A stretch of 64,000 bases of DNA from Rotaria socialis (taxonomy: Eukaryota > Rotifera > Eurotatoria > Philodinida > Philodinidae). How positions within the stretch are numbered: the stretch's first letter is position 1; every line of letters begins with the position of its first letter. The notes beneath the pieces were generated by a model, which saw only the letters and a list, made by a program, of their open reading frames with translations, was not told where the DNA came from and searched no databases. The position numbers were made by a program, and so were the translations under genes. The DNA lies in NCBI GenBank assembly GCA_905331475.1, contig CAJNYU010004581.1, positions 310,001 to 374,000 on the forward strand, read 5' to 3'. Below, piece by piece: positions 10,016-24,071 of the stretch.

Positions 10016-13000
10016 TTAGTTTTTTCCAGCACCAAATACTTGAGCTTGTTCTTCTTCATTCAAATTGATTTGAAGCGTTCGTCGTACTAAACGAAAATAC
10101 TATTGAAAATAGAACGAGAAAAAAACATGAATTGAAAAACGTACATGATTGACGTTGAGCATATCGAGCTATTCGGCGTTGTTTTATTGCATCTTTCGAT
10201 GATGTTAATGTAGCATTTTTAACAAGAGTATCAAGTAATTCATCGCTTGTATCAAATCCTTCGTTTTCATTGGATTTAATCGATTGAAGGGTATTTAATG
10301 TTGGTGAAGCCGATGCTGGCGATTTTTGTAAATTATTCACTACAAATATTCAACATTAATTGTTCTAGTGTGACGTTGTAAAAAATGAATGTGAACATGA
10401 CGGAAGTCTTTCAATGAATAAATGACTTGGAATAAAGACTATGTGTATTTTGTCAAGTCGAATAAGCTATTACACCATTCTGGTGAGTACCATGATATTC
10501 GTGAGAGAAAAAACTTACTTATGTTCGATTTGAAACTATGTACACAGAAAGAACATTAATAGAAAAGTATTGCTAGAGAGGAAAATATAGCGTTTGTTTT
10601 GTCTTTATATATCAACAGGTTTTATATTTGTATTTCAGAATAAAAGTCAATCAAGTGACTTGAATTTTCTTTCTTTTTCCAAAACTGCTTGAGCCTTATA
10701 TTGTAGACGTCTATGTCTAGATAGGATATGCAATCTAAGCGCTTTTATTGCAATCAGTACTTCTCGAATTCATAACTTATTTTATTTTACATCAATTCAG
10801 ATATTCTTGACCTAAAAGTAATTTCTCATCTGGAACAGTACCGTTACTGTCGCACAGAAAACAAAGCACTGAGGTTCTTTTTCAATATAAATATGGGATT
10901 AATGTTCGTTCATTCATCATACTAAATCCGATGAACTGGTGTTTCAGTGAAGTGTACACCAAGAGAGCGTCTATGAACATATTATTCTTGTAAAAATCTA
11001 AACATACCAGATGCTTTTTGTCGTAATCGATGACCAGGCATTGCTTGACCATCTTTCGATGAACTTCTAACTGCAGCTGCTAGATCACTTAACATGTCCG
11101 GTTGAGCACTTTTTAGATTTGTCTGTTGTCTTGAGCTTTTATCCGCCATAGGAGATGCCGGCTTGAGAGTATTATAAGTTTGTGGAATAGTAGATGAAGA
11201 ATATTTTGTTTTTGGTGGTTCACAATAGGAACTAGATTCATCGTCTGTTCGAAAACCATTTAATAAAACATCTGTCAATGGATTGCCTTTTTCTGAAATA
11301 ATCTACAGAAAAAAATAAAAAGATATCAAATATAATAGAAAGATTGCGTGTAGCAAAAACGGAAATTGTTCAAACCTCAGTTATTAATTTGCCCCTTGTT
11401 TTATTTCGTTCACCACGATTTTGTTTCTTTTGTTTTTGTGTTGTTATACGTTCACGTGTTGTTCGATATTCAAGTGCGAATTCACTAAGAATCTTACAAA
11501 ATTGTGTAATCTTGGTTTCTTGTATTATACCAAGAGGATAACCAAGCCAGAGAAGAAATCGTCGAAAACGATTTAATACACGTGTTTGTATAATTTTCAA
11601 TAGACAAACACGTTCAGCACAATCAGTAAGAAATTCTGCCAGTCTATGATTCGAAAAAAAAACACCATTTTCAGTTGAATTAAGAAATAAGGACCTATTT
11701 AGCAATAAGCGAGATTTTATCTGTGAAGCAACATTTGATCATTTTGATTCTTTTTTCTGTGTATGTAGAACAAAAAAAGCGTAATCAAATACATACGTGG
11801 CATTATAAAATTTACCATGCATCTTAATATCAACTCTGAAAATGATCTTTGATATATATTATGTATTTTTTTTTATAAGGGATCACTTCTGGCTCAAGTA
11901 AAATATATATTCAAATGCATAAAAAGAAGTATAATAGGGTTTATCACTAGGATGCAGACTCGTTGTAGAAAAGAGAAACGATACGTACTTGGTTTTCACT
12001 TGTAATGTTTCATGTTTACTAATAGCTTTTAAATGTTCAAACGCTCCACGACAATCATTTTCTAGTTTAGCTAATTTCAATTCAATTTCATCGAAGTCAA
12101 TCTAATGTAAAAATGATTTCTACGATAACTAGTGAAACAAAGAAAACTTTATTACTATACCTTTGAACATCGAGTTATTTCACCCAGTTCTGAATAGAAA
12201 TCACTTGTATCAGGATATTTTTCAACAACAATATTGCACACATGAAATAATAATGAATGTTTTTGAATAGTATCTTTTACTTCAGGAACTTTAGAAAGAT
12301 AATCAAGTTGAAAACCAGTTGACTAAAATTGAAGATGACGATTGAATAATTTTTAAATGAAAATATTTCTATTTACCTCAGCTCCATTAAGAAAATTACC
12401 AACAGCAAGAAGTACTTCGAGTATACGTCGAAATGTTATATTCTCTTTCAAGTTTCTCATTCCATTTTTTAAATCCATTAAGGGTTCAGCGATTTCCTAT
12501 GGAAAAGAAAATATATTCTAATTATTCTATGTTAAATATTCTATCGAACCAATTCAATATTATCAAAATCAAGTTTAAATAACCATAGCTTTAAACGAGC
12601 TTCCAATTCGACAACAGCTCCAATTGTTAATAGAAAATATTCAGCATTGCCCAATGGTATATCACTGTTAGCCATTTGTGCTTCTATTATACGATTTTTT
12701 TCTTCTTCTGTTGGAAGCATTGTTAATAATTTCTAAATCATAAACAAAAATCGTTTAATCTATTAATTTTCAATAAATATAAATTCTACACGATGATAGA
12801 ATTCGTTGAGTTGTATATGAAAATGTTCCTGTAAACAGTATTAGAAAGTTTCTGAACAGAAGAGTTCGACAGAGCACACTTTTCTTGTATTTGTATACTC
12901 TGGTTGAGAGAAACTTTTCATTCACTCTATAACTAGAGATCAATGACAAATCGATTAAATAATTCTGATATACTCTCTGCTGGTACTAACATGTATATAT

Positions 13001-16000
13001 TTTCCTTTTGATAAAATTACTCTTCGAACCTATTTCGTGATACAGTACTTTATTTCTCATTGGGAAACTAAAATTCATCAATGATTTACGTATATCTTTT
13101 GTAGCTAGCGTTGTCTGAAACTCGTCAATATTGAGAGAAGATCGACCGCGAGCTTTCAGATATAACCTAAGAATTCTCGATCAAAAATAAAAGCAATAGA
13201 ACAACGAAGGAAAACGAAAAGTTTTGACAAGGTTAAAATAGGTTATCGTAACCCGCTCTCGATACTTCTGTTTGAATAGATCCTTTATGTTGAACACAAA
13301 GTTGAAAAGTAATACAAGTCTAATAATAATTCAAAACTATTTATATCAAGCAATGTCTTGACACATTATCGGAAAATTTTCGATCATTATTGTGTTTTCA
13401 TTTTTTGGATTACCATAATAGCTCGAAATCTAACTAAAATGATTTCGTTACACGATGAATTTCTTTTCTGAAATATTACATTTAAAACTATCATTAAGAG
13501 AAGACGTTACTTTTGATCGTTCTCTAGCTTTTTATTGATCACAATTTAAAGCAGAGCAAAATTCGTCCACCAATAATGAAATCAATATTACTCTTTAGAA
13601 TTTGAACCGGAAAATCGAGCATATAGATGACGATTCAAGTCAAGGGGGAAACGGCGGATTGCAGATTTTCGGAGTTTTTTCGGATTGTTCATGGATTGGC
13701 AATCCCGAAAATCCACCATTTCATCCTTGGAAATATGAGTATTTTTGCAATCGCATTATCTTCAGAATAAAACATCCGTTTGAGCTGAAACTTTTAGGAT
13801 ATTCTAAGGACCACGAGGTCTACATATGATAAAAATTTCAGCTCGAAATTCCTTCATTTACAAGAGGCGATTGCTGGTAAATTTGGGATGTTTTTCGGAT
13901 TGCTCATGGATTGGCAATCCCGAAAATCCGCCGTTTCCCCCTTGATTCAAGTACTTTAGTCGCACTTCAAACAATATTAACATTTTATAGGTAAGAAATG
14001 CTAATTGATCTGATTTTAACTTAAAAAAATAATAAAAACGAAACACTTCCTTTTTCAAAAAATGTATTACCTCAATGCCTTCTTTATTTATAACACTACT
14101 GTCCATTTTCAAAATAGCTGCTTTGATTGTTCGAGCTGTTGGTAAAACGGTAAGACCAATATTAATTGCATTTGAACGTTTTGGATCGAGTACAGTTATT
14201 TCTTTTTTTATATCACCACTTTTCTATAGAATAAAACAACGTATTAATATTCTAATTTAATATCGCTACTATGAGAAATTAATTCAAAAGAGAGAGAGAG
14301 AGAGAGAGAGAAACAAGAAGCGAATACATAAAGCACACACACACACACAGAGAATAGACAACGAATTTTTATGTAAGACTACCCCAATGTTAGTTATTTA
14401 CAAACAATAAAGAGGAAAATAGTGACCCAATAGAGATTTATTTTTGTTGATTTGACAATGCCAAATACATGTAAACTAATGACATTTCGAAAATTATTGA
14501 TCAATTTCGAAAGCATTAATCAAGAAAATAAACATAATCAAAGAATCAAAGCTGACAATTAACACATATGATGTGTCTATGTACTTACTGTTTCCTGTTT
14601 AACATAAGAAAGAAAGAAATATTTAAATATACTAGAATATTAAATAGCTTATTTTATTTTCTCAGATATTTGTTAAGCTTGCTAACTTTGTATTAAAAAG
14701 AAATTGCCTACTTCATTTTGGTATGATTACCTTGACTTTAACTTCAGCTTGTTTCAATTCGAATAACTTTGATAATTTTTCAGTATCTAATTTGACTTTA
14801 TTCAATGAAGACCAAAGAGAATCATTCGTTCCAGGTGTCGTCGAGAGCATCATATTTGGAGCAGCTTCACGCCAATGTAGACGCAATGTTTTTACTGATT
14901 TATTATTTGATGACGATGATTCGCTCCATGTATTACCATTGTTCATGGTAAACGGGGGGGGTGCCATGCCTCGTGGTAGAAATGGAGGCGGAGGAGGTGG
15001 AGGAGGGCACCCTATGGGGGGTGGTGGTGGGGGTGGCCCACCAGCCATCATTAAAGGAAATGGTGGAGGAGGAGGCGGCGGGGGGAGGAGGGCCATTCCC
15101 ATTCATCATTGATGGAGGTGGAGGTGGAGGTGGAGGTGGTGGTCCTGTTCGACCAGTAATGATATTCATAATGCTTGTATCATCTTTTTCATCGAGCTCT
15201 TCGAAATTCAAGTCTTGAACGCGTAATTTGCGGTCTAACGGTTTGCTGATAACATATTCCCATTGAAGATCATGTTCTGTTAGATGTTTCGATAGTAATG
15301 AATCGGGAAATTGACCAGGTAGAGTAAAACAAGTTGTTGAGATGTGAGGTGATTTGCTGGTTGCTGCTTGTAAACCTAAAAATTCGAAGTTTCAGCTTTG
15401 AGTTTTTTAATCATAATCACTGACCATCTTTTGCTCGTGTTACTGCACCGATAAGTTCTGGTGATGGTATTACTTTCGGATCTTTGACAATTATAGTGGC
15501 TTGGCCGTTTGTTAGTGATCCATCGTTCCCATGCATTGTTGACACAGTAATTTGACGCGCTAATGTTTCAATTGAACTGTGATTATTTGTTGGTTTTTGA
15601 TTATTAAATGGAGTTGAAACCGATTCATTATTAGCTGATAAACGTGTAAAAGAGCTGGACGGAACAATATGATTGCCAAGGTTGGTCAATGGTTTTAATG
15701 CTAGAAATAAATTTCACAGTAAAAAAAAACGAACTATAAAGATGATGATTATTTACTCTGATGATGACTTGAATCATCATTATTTGCTCCCCAACGATTA
15801 CGAGTACCTTCATTGGGCGCTGTTCGAGGAAGTTCACGATGCAAAATTTCTGTTTCCCATCGATCTTGCATTCGACGAATAGCTGAGTTATCTGGCAATG
15901 GTTTGGGTCTAAATACAGCAACAACAAAAAAAACGATTTTCATTACACGATTGAATAAATACTAAAAAAAACATTTTCTTGTATTTACACTTCTTGTTCT

Positions 16001-19000
16001 TTTTTTTTAAATGATAAATTTGGTTCAAATGTATACGATGCACTACTTCGCATACTTTGTCGATTATCAATCATACTTTTAGCTCGTGTTTTTCGCCTGA
16101 AAGATAATAATCAATAAATGATGAAAGAATAAAAAGAAAAAGAAGCATCCAAGCAAAACAAAAACCTACTGATATTGTACAAGGAGAATGAACAAGGAAG
16201 AAGGAAAAAAAACGAAGAAGCGGCAATGTAAAATAAAATAAGCATACTCATCACTATCACCATCATCATCTATATCGCCATTGAATGATACGGTTGAATC
16301 ATCTTGTTCATTCGATGACATGATCACATCATTATATTGTGGCAATGTTGAATCAGTTAAATCCAAATGAATTTGAGAAATCTCTTGATCATTAGTATTA
16401 TAAATTATTGTAGGTTCTTCTTGATTATCATATGAACAATTTGAATCAACGGATGAAACACGACGGGATGACATTCGCTCAAACAAAGATTTTGTGCGAG
16501 GTGTGCGCCTATACAATGCAATAAGCATGCAAACATAGGGTTAAGAGACAACACACATGCTAGATTATAACAGGACGAAAGCGGGCTTTTTTTTACATTG
16601 GCCTTGCATTTTTGAACTTTTGTGTGAAGGGAAAAACAAAACCATTGAAAAATTACCTCCAGACAAGAGCTTCAAAGATGTTGGAAGATGATAAAGCACT
16701 AGCAATTATGAAATTTTTTTTTGTCTGTTATTATTACGATCAGATCTGGTTGTTGGAGATTAGACAAATATCTCATCGGTGATATAAACGATTATTTTAT
16801 TGCTAACAGAAAAATTTCGCTCAAGTCAAAAATACGTACGAAATTATGTTCGATAAACACTAAACGAAATATTTCCTTCTATCAAAAATGTCAGACCAAG
16901 AGAAATAATGAATCTGAGCGAGAATACTGAAGAAAGGAACGGAAAACATGCTTTCGATAAACGAAATGAATAAGTTCCAATAGAGGGCAAATGCCTGCGA
17001 AAGAAATAGAAAGTAATGCTGTACGTGAAGTAGTACAAAGAGTTTGTAAACAAGTTTTTTTTTTGAAGGATTCTCGTCGAAAGAAAGAATGTGAAAAATG
17101 AAGAAGAGTGATGTTTAGTATTTGTAAATTTTTCTATAGCATGGAAGTTGTTGTGTAGGCATAGATATCTTTTCTGAATGGTGGCGATACAACTGTTTAC
17201 TATAGATCTACTATGCATACTTTGACTTCTGTGTATTTTTGTTTTGGTTTATTTTATAAACAGGAAGAAAAGAGAATTGATTTTTGACCTGAAATACATG
17301 TTTTCCGCTTGGAATAAGAATTTATCTCACTAATTGATTTCTTGTTCACTACTGCTTCAAAAAGAAAGATATCTAGATGAGTACATACCTTATTGATTGT
17401 AAAATTGATGAATCATCTTCACCATCTTCACGTCGAAGTGCTGCCTAGAATTAAAAATTCTAATCAATAGTCGAAAATGATTAATCCAAGGACAAGTATA
17501 GTGCAGCGCTTTTCTTTCTCTTCATATATATCAGTGATTCTAAGCTATTGTCGAGATTGTATAAATTGTTAAATCTGAAATAGAACCATTTCAATACTAA
17601 AACGATTGTCCACAATGTTTAACTATAAATTTTCGTACTAGACTATTCACATTTGACTCAGAATCAGCTCATCTCGTGATAGCTTGTAATAGAAAATTGT
17701 CGTTTTGCGTAGAATCAAAATTATTGAACTCTTTCTATTTTACTATTAGTGTTAGAATAGAAATATTGAATGTGACTTTTTGTTTTCATTTTGAACGTAC
17801 GTCAAAAATTTGAAATTGTTCAACAAGATCTGCTTCTATTGGTTTTCTATTGATATAAAACTGTGTACATCTTTGCATTCCTTGCTGTTCTAATGAATCG
17901 GTCATATCATAAAATGTATCTTGATCAGGTATTACTGATAGAACTGTGTTAAATAATGTAATTATTAATAAAACAACTTCCGTTCCGGAATTATCCATTT
18001 CGTTTAAGATTTTCATGGCATTCGACCATAATGGACGTTTATCTGATTGATCAACTTGTGTTACAGCTGATAGAATTAATGAAGCATTTGATTCTGCATA
18101 TTCAGCAAATACAATTAAAAGTTTTAAACTTGTCTTTACAACAAGTCGAAACTAGAATCAAAAATAATATTTGAAAGCAAAAGATCTATAAACGATGAAA
18201 TCGAAGTTAAGCTTCTTATTTTATCAATAGTCAATGTAGATGTCAAGAGCCTTAGAGTTTATGGAACTTAATATTATTTATTCTTGATAGATCATCGATG
18301 CTATGCAATGTTTTCCTCTTGTCTTCAGTTCTTCTTATTTTTCGTTGTTTTTTAAATATAAGTACTTTTTTCTATTGTATTGAAAGCTATGTAAGAGTAT
18401 GACAACATACTCTTCTTTTTCATTTTCTTTTACATTGATGACATTATTCACTTGTATGTACAACAATCAAAGAAGATCAAGGACAAGAAGTTCTTTTTTT
18501 TCCTGAGCTGTGAAAATAACTATTGATTTCGAATTTTAAACTGTTGAATATTCTTTATGAGTAATAAAAATGGTGTTTTTGACTGGCTCTTAAAGAGTCT
18601 TTCTCATGCAGAAAAAAAGTAATGTGTTTGTATACATTATAGAACATAGTTAATCGATATGCATCTCACAATTGTGTGACGAATTTCATTTGCATCTGAA
18701 TACTCAGCTGTGTCCTCCCCCTCTCCGTTAGGGTTGTTATAAATTCTTTAGAAATAGAGAAGTGACTATTGGTAGTGAAACAAACGTGTTTTTTGTTGAC
18801 TTTACTTTTTCGATGCTACTACCCTGAGGACAATTATGACTGAATTTTCGGACGACAATAAAAGTGATCAGAGAACTTTGTACCTCATCTAAATTGACAT
18901 CGTTTTCTATGCTGATTCCTATACTAAACCTAATTACTCTGATCAAATAGCAGTCAAAAGGGCAACTTTTGGCGCTGAAATAAACATTTTGTGCTTGACT

Positions 19001-20474
19001 TAAATCTCTCGCTTATAAACTAATATGAACACAATAGAGCCAATATTTGAAACATTGGAAGCCGTATTGAATTACTTTTTAATTCAAAATGAATCGCTTC
19101 TATTAAAGATTAATAGAAGGAAGCTTCGCTATGTCCTTCCTCTTAATGTGCATGAGAGAGTACATCGTTATCGAAGTAGGAAGAGAACAGATCGATATTT
19201 TGTCGTCGTCATCTATGTCATTCGATATAAAAATGACAAATTATTGTAAGAACTGAAGAATCGAGACAAACTGTCCATATGACATAAAATTGCGTAATAC
19301 TATAAATAAAATATAATATCCAATTTTGAGTCAGCTGTAGACAGTCGACATACAATCTAACGATTCAGGTCGTACAAACTATCAATTCTAGTCGCCTGAG
19401 CTGCCTATCGACAAAACTAAGAAAATGAATTTCATCGCATAGAGATCCTGGTTCTTTCATATTAAAGGAAACTATTCTTTTTGCATACATTTGATTCTAC
19501 TAATGAATAAAGCCATTGAACAACTTCATTTTGATTTATGACAGCATTCATTCCATCAACATATAACATTAATTGGCCAAGTGCTATTCAGTAAAAATGT
19601 TCATTTGAAATATTTCAATCAAAAATATTTCATTTCTACCTCGTAAAATATAATTTTGATAGTTTTGATCGGCTGCGCCGCCAATTTTTATTAAACATTG
19701 TAAACCTTGATTATTAACAAACTCATGCACAAGATCTTTATCATCCTTAAAACAACAATAACGAAAAATATAATAAATCGATTTTTTTTTCTTTACTTGA
19801 AAAATTTGTTTCAATGAAAAAAGTGATCTTCGTAATTCACGCCCATCTGAATTCAATAGTTTATCTAGACAGAAAAATATAATTTTATTTAGTGAACAAC
19901 GTAAAAAATATTTCATTTTTTAAATATCTACCAATGCAAGCTTGAACTCGAACATTAAGCTGTGTACGAAGAACAATTGACCATTTAAACCTTAGAAAAA
20001 TAAAAATGAATACATTTTCGACCATCAGAATATGACAAACAAACCCTTGTGTAAATGCTTCAATATCTTCACGTTGTTCATCTAGGGTTTGGTCTAATTC
20101 AAGGTAAGGTCCAAATTCTGTTTTAGATCCATCTTGGCGGCATAATTCAAGTGTACTATCAGAAATCTTTAAATATAGGAAAAAATTTGGATTAGCTATA
20201 CGATCTTTTAAATGAATTCAATTACTTTATGTGGTGCATCGAGAATTTTATGTACACTATGTAATTGATTACTTAAAACAGTTGATGTCAAAAATGTGAA
20301 GGACGGAGGTCTAGCTGGTTCTGGTAAATTGACACTTGAAAATGGATCGATATCATCAAGAAATTGTATTCGACACTGTAATGTTGACGACGATGGATTG
20401 CTATTGTCAGTAAAAATCCCTTTTCCTTGTGTTTGCCACATACTGTTCGATGCGTTCGAACAAATTTTTGTCAC
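10016..20474 (-). CDS. FHOD: FHOD-type formin (FH1/FH2 actin nucleator), complete; one-base frame slip in FH1
   Basis: Twenty-three exons: 20474-20226, 20166-20045, 19990-19932, 19864-19797, 19745-19640, 19583-19501, 18151-17801, 17444-17389, 16508-16248, 16096-15989, 15908-15757, 15700-15425, 15375-14731, 14223-14071, 12732-12550, 12496-12377, 12322-12161, 12101-11989, 11835-11797, 11694-11376, 11302-11008, 10339-10145 and 10086-10016; about 1394 aa. Formins nucleate and elongate actin filaments in the cytoplasm. Order: N-terminal GTPase-binding/FH3 region ([66 protein letters not shown]), a disordered middle, [18 protein letters not shown], poly-Pro FH1, FH2 ([44 protein letters not shown]) and a C-terminal autoinhibitory tail ending [17 protein letters not shown], which is FHOD-specific. 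The summed exon length is one base over a multiple of three; the extra base falls in the C-run at 15080-15085. A second possible start is MWQTQ at 20441. Confidence 0.93.
12733..14070 (-). other. FHOD intron 14 (1338 bp) carrying a MITE
   Basis: A long intron between GIE and [11 protein letters not shown]. It contains the hAT-like element at 13641-13944. The rest (12733-13632) is AT-rich without recognised features. Confidence 0.75.
13641..13944. mobile_element. hAT-like non-autonomous DNA transposon (MITE), 304 bp
   Basis: Both ends carry the same inverted repeat (CAAGGGGGAAACGGCGGAT...). The element is bounded by a perfect 8-bp direct repeat, ATTCAAGT, at 13633-13640 and 13945-13952. An 8-bp target duplication is typical of hAT elements. 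An internal segment (TCGGATTG, TCATGGATTGGCAATCCCG) occurs twice in direct orientation near 13678-13716 and 13893-13930. No transposase frame is present, so it would need an autonomous relative. Confidence 0.88.
14289..14312. repeat. (GA)n microsatellite
   Basis: Uninterrupted AG run in FHOD intron 13, followed at 14333-14349 by a short (CA)n run. Confidence 0.85.
18152..19500 (-). other. FHOD intron 6 (1349 bp)
   Basis: A long intron between the WLYSL and [12 protein letters not shown] exons. It is AT-rich with short open frames on both strands that match nothing I know. Vertebrate FHOD has two or three more residues at this junction, so a micro-exon inside cannot be ruled out. Confidence 0.6.
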
Positions 20475-21527
20475 TTGTAACTTTTTACTTTACCATCTAC
20501 AACATAAAAAAAAAAACATATTTATGACATGACAGATCGCGTCGTTGAAAATGGTGGAATTTTATTTTTTATGTTTACGATCATGAAGTCTAGTCGGGTA
20601 AATAAAACTTTTTTTTATCAATATGTCAAGAGAGAAATGCGCTTTGTAGAAAGAAAGCTTTTTGTATTTATAATGAATATGGAAGGACCCTTTTTATCCA
20701 TTTGTTATATGAAGAACAATGAATGTCAACATATATGTATGAATGGACAAATGAAGGGTAAAAAACTGATGTTCTTGAGGACATGTAAACAGCCTATCTC
20801 GGTTATCAGATGGAAACCAACAGTATCATAACGAACTATAGACAGAACTCCTGAAGGTATCATCATTAAATGATTTTTGTTGTTGTTCTTCTTCTTCTTC
20901 CTGAAGAAGAAAAATTCTTACGCAATGAAAGCATACAAAAGTTTCTCTGTATTGTCTACTATATTCAACAAAATAATGAAACTCAATAGAACAAGAGAAA
21001 AAAAGAATACAGCAACGTTCTCTGTACATATTTGCTAGTGAGTCTCTAGAAAAAAGAAGAAAGAATAGTTATCGTTTACTATTCTTTCGTTACATGTGGA
21101 CGTCTATCGTCTCACCGCCCCTTGATATTATTGACGACACGCATAAGCTTCTTAGAGATTGACTTATTTTCTTCGTGTCTATAGACAAAGCGTAAAGAGG
21201 CATGAATGATATTATTGTCAACTTCTTCTGATAAGAATGGGATGATAATGAGACACAAAAAGCAAAATGATTTGTTCGACGTGACAGCGATGGATAGTAA
21301 TGAGAAATATAACAAATAATACTATAGAATCTAATGTTGTATACGTTTTCGATATGAGCAATATTTTTCAAGCAGAAACTTTTTTCTTAATATATACTAC
21401 GATAAATTACATTTTTATATGAGCTAATCATCTTTCGTCACTCGATCGATACCATAAAAGTAGAAAAAACAAAACAAATTGAGATCAATTGCAATATTTT
21501 TTTTTGCTTTTATACTTAAATTAAAAA
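20475..21527. other. Intergenic: FHOD 5' flank and DENND11 3' flank
   Basis: 1053 bp with no recognised gene. A 100-residue plus-strand open frame (20529-20831) has no family features. A TTCTTC run near 20886 is low complexity. Confidence 0.55.
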
Positions 21528-24071
21528 TCAATTAGACGATGGACAAGAACAACAAGGAGAAATAGGAAAAAATGCTGAGCCTGGGTTACTTATAGTGACA
21601 TGTGGAATGCGATGTATTCGAATGTATTGATCAAGAAATAATCGGTCATAACGTTGATGAAGGCCAATAGAATGAAAATTCTTTTTAGTCATCTGTTGAT
21701 TATTATCGATATTTGACTGTGATAATTGGTTTAATAAGCGTGATAAACGATTGCCAATGTTAATAAAAGAGTTCAAACTAAATAAAGAAAATAATTTATT
21801 GATTATGTCATTGAATAAAGAATACATTCTATTCTATTCGAGTATTTTTACAATGATTTTACTTACGTTACGTTCTTTTGTAATCGATTACGATCATTAG
21901 GTGTTATTTTAACAATTAACCGTAAAATTGAATCGTTTGCATGAAAAATAATTTCATTATCACAATCAATAAATACATCATAAATGTGTGTTTTGTCTTT
22001 AAAAATTATTTCTGTTGTGCAACCAATATAACTTTGTTCATTACTAAGCATTGTTAAATCCGTAATATTAACAAAAAACAATGGATTAACAGATTGATTA
22101 ATTATGTGTGTAAAATAAACTATGATGAAAGTCTTAGCTCGTTAAAGATAGAAAAACAAAAGTATCTACCTGCATTGCACAAAGATCCAATTGGTGAACG
22201 CGAGTAAAGTAAAATACGTTTACCCAGAAGGATTAACCTTGTAAGTGGAAAGATAGATGGACCAAATTGTTGAATGAATTCCGCAAATAAATTGTCCTAC
22301 AAGTAATCAATCAAACGTTGTCGAGTACAACTAATACGATCACTTAGCATTGACTTTGTTCTTTGTTCGCAAAGAAACAAGTCGACTCAAGTTATAATCG
22401 ATATTACGCTAATTTAACAAACAGAGAAATAATTAAAATTTATATTTTCTTCTCTAGAGAACTTTCTACTTAAGGACAAACATCTTCAAAACTAACATAA
22501 TCTAATCTTATGTTCTTTCAATAAACAAATTTGTTTTTTCAAATGTAAGAAATATTACATATATCTATGGCATGACATATCAGTTGTAACACATGTTATG
22601 TCGATTATCTTCTAGTGCAATATATAAAACACATTTGATATGTATCGTATCATAGAAATAGAAAACACTGATCTAATTTTAACAGATTCTACATGATATC
22701 TTACATAAATAGAAACTGGAACAGATGTTGGTTGACCATGTTGTAGAAGAAGTCGTTTTAAACGATCATAGTCGGCTGATGATTGATTAAGATAAGTTCT
22801 AAATATCAATAAGTTGATCATTTCTACTGTTAGACTATATGGACTAACCACCTAGCTTCAGTTTGTAAAAATGCAAGATACGACTGTATATGTATCATAG
22901 ATGAAGTTAAAATACCAACAGATTTAATACGCATACCGCGTTGTGATTGATCGACTACTGACAAAGCTGATCCATCATCCTCATCTTTTACAGCATCAAC
23001 ACGTACTATACAAGCCAATCCATATTTACTTTCATGACGAAAATATCTAAACAAATACTATCATTATCAAAATATGTCAAACGAAATATTCTTTGAAATT
23101 TTTATTCTTTTTTATGTCTAAATACTAACGTCGATTCTCATGCGTTCGTTTTGATTCATCGAGTGAAACAAAATTATTTTTCAAATGTAACCTTTCTTAG
23201 AACTTAATTTGCCTAACATGAAGTAGACGCATTCAATGAACTTGAAATTTTATCTAATGTTATTTGATATTTTCAAGGTAATCATCATGATTCTTGTTCA
23301 AGTCAAATTTTCCGATATCATTTTATCTTAGAAATGAGTTCAAGGTCTATTTATTTTTATTATACAGTTATTTGAAATTAAAAAAAAACTCCTAAATGAA
23401 CTTTTTCTTAAACGAGCAGAAATTAATTCAGAAAATACATATATTATTTTCCGTTATCATATAGACTTTCTCTTAAGCAAGGAAAAACATGGCTAATTTG
23501 ATTTCTAATAGTATATGATTTTTGTAGAAGTTTATATAGAGAGGTAACTAGCGTTATCTTTTATGATTAAAACCATGGTAACCACGGATGTCCATATGGT
23601 TCATAGTGCTCGAACCTACCTAAACTGTATATGGGTCTATCTTTTATATTTTATTGTAAAATATCTGTTATTAGTAAAAATAAATTTGCACATCAATGAT
23701 TGTTGCTTTTCTAGATACTTAACCTTCATAGATATTATAAGTACAAGATAATTGCGAACGACAAAAGAAACACAAATCGTTCTTACACAAAATCTTCATG
23801 AATATGATGGGATCCACTTGGTAGTGCTTTGTATTCTACACCATTTAATGGCATTTGTTCTTTTTCTGGCATTTGAAATTCAATTGTATTACCTTGAATA
23901 GTTATATAGAATAGTAGATAAAAAGAAAACTTGAATTAGAGTTTTACCATATGTAACGTCAAAAGTAACGACAAAAATTGCTTCAACGTTTGGTTGACTA
24001 TCTTCTGATGTTATTAATTGCTCCTCATCATCGTCACCATTCAATAATGGTACATCATCATCATCAGTCAT
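21528..24071 (-). CDS. DENND11: DENN domain-containing protein 11 (LCHN/KIAA1147 family)
   Basis: Seven exons: 24071-23948, 23892-23787, 23046-22852, 22798-22705, 22296-22170, 22119-21867 and 21828-21528; 399 aa from the ATG at 24071. An acidic N-terminus (MTDDDDVPLLNGDDDEE) precedes the conserved FVVTFDVTYGNTIEF, GVEYKALPSGSH, YFRHESKYGLAC and MRIKSVGIL. Then come LLLGKRILLYSRSPIGSLC, FFVNITDLTML, IGCTTEIIFKDKTHIYDV and a C-terminal ISNPGSAFFPISPCC. These match vertebrate DENND11 in order and spacing. DENN proteins are commonly guanine-nucleotide exchange factors for Rab GTPases in membrane traffic; activity of DENND11 itself is less well established. Introns 2 (740 bp) and 4 (408 bp) are long. 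The C-terminus is close to family length, so the gene appears complete. Confidence 0.9.

Noticed and set aside
14723..15218. Gly-rich plus-strand open frames
   Set aside because: Reverse-strand shadows of the FHOD poly-proline FH1 segment.
20529..20831. 100-residue plus-strand open frame upstream of FHOD
   Set aside because: No recognisable domain, no plausible splice partners; composition typical of AT-rich chance frames.
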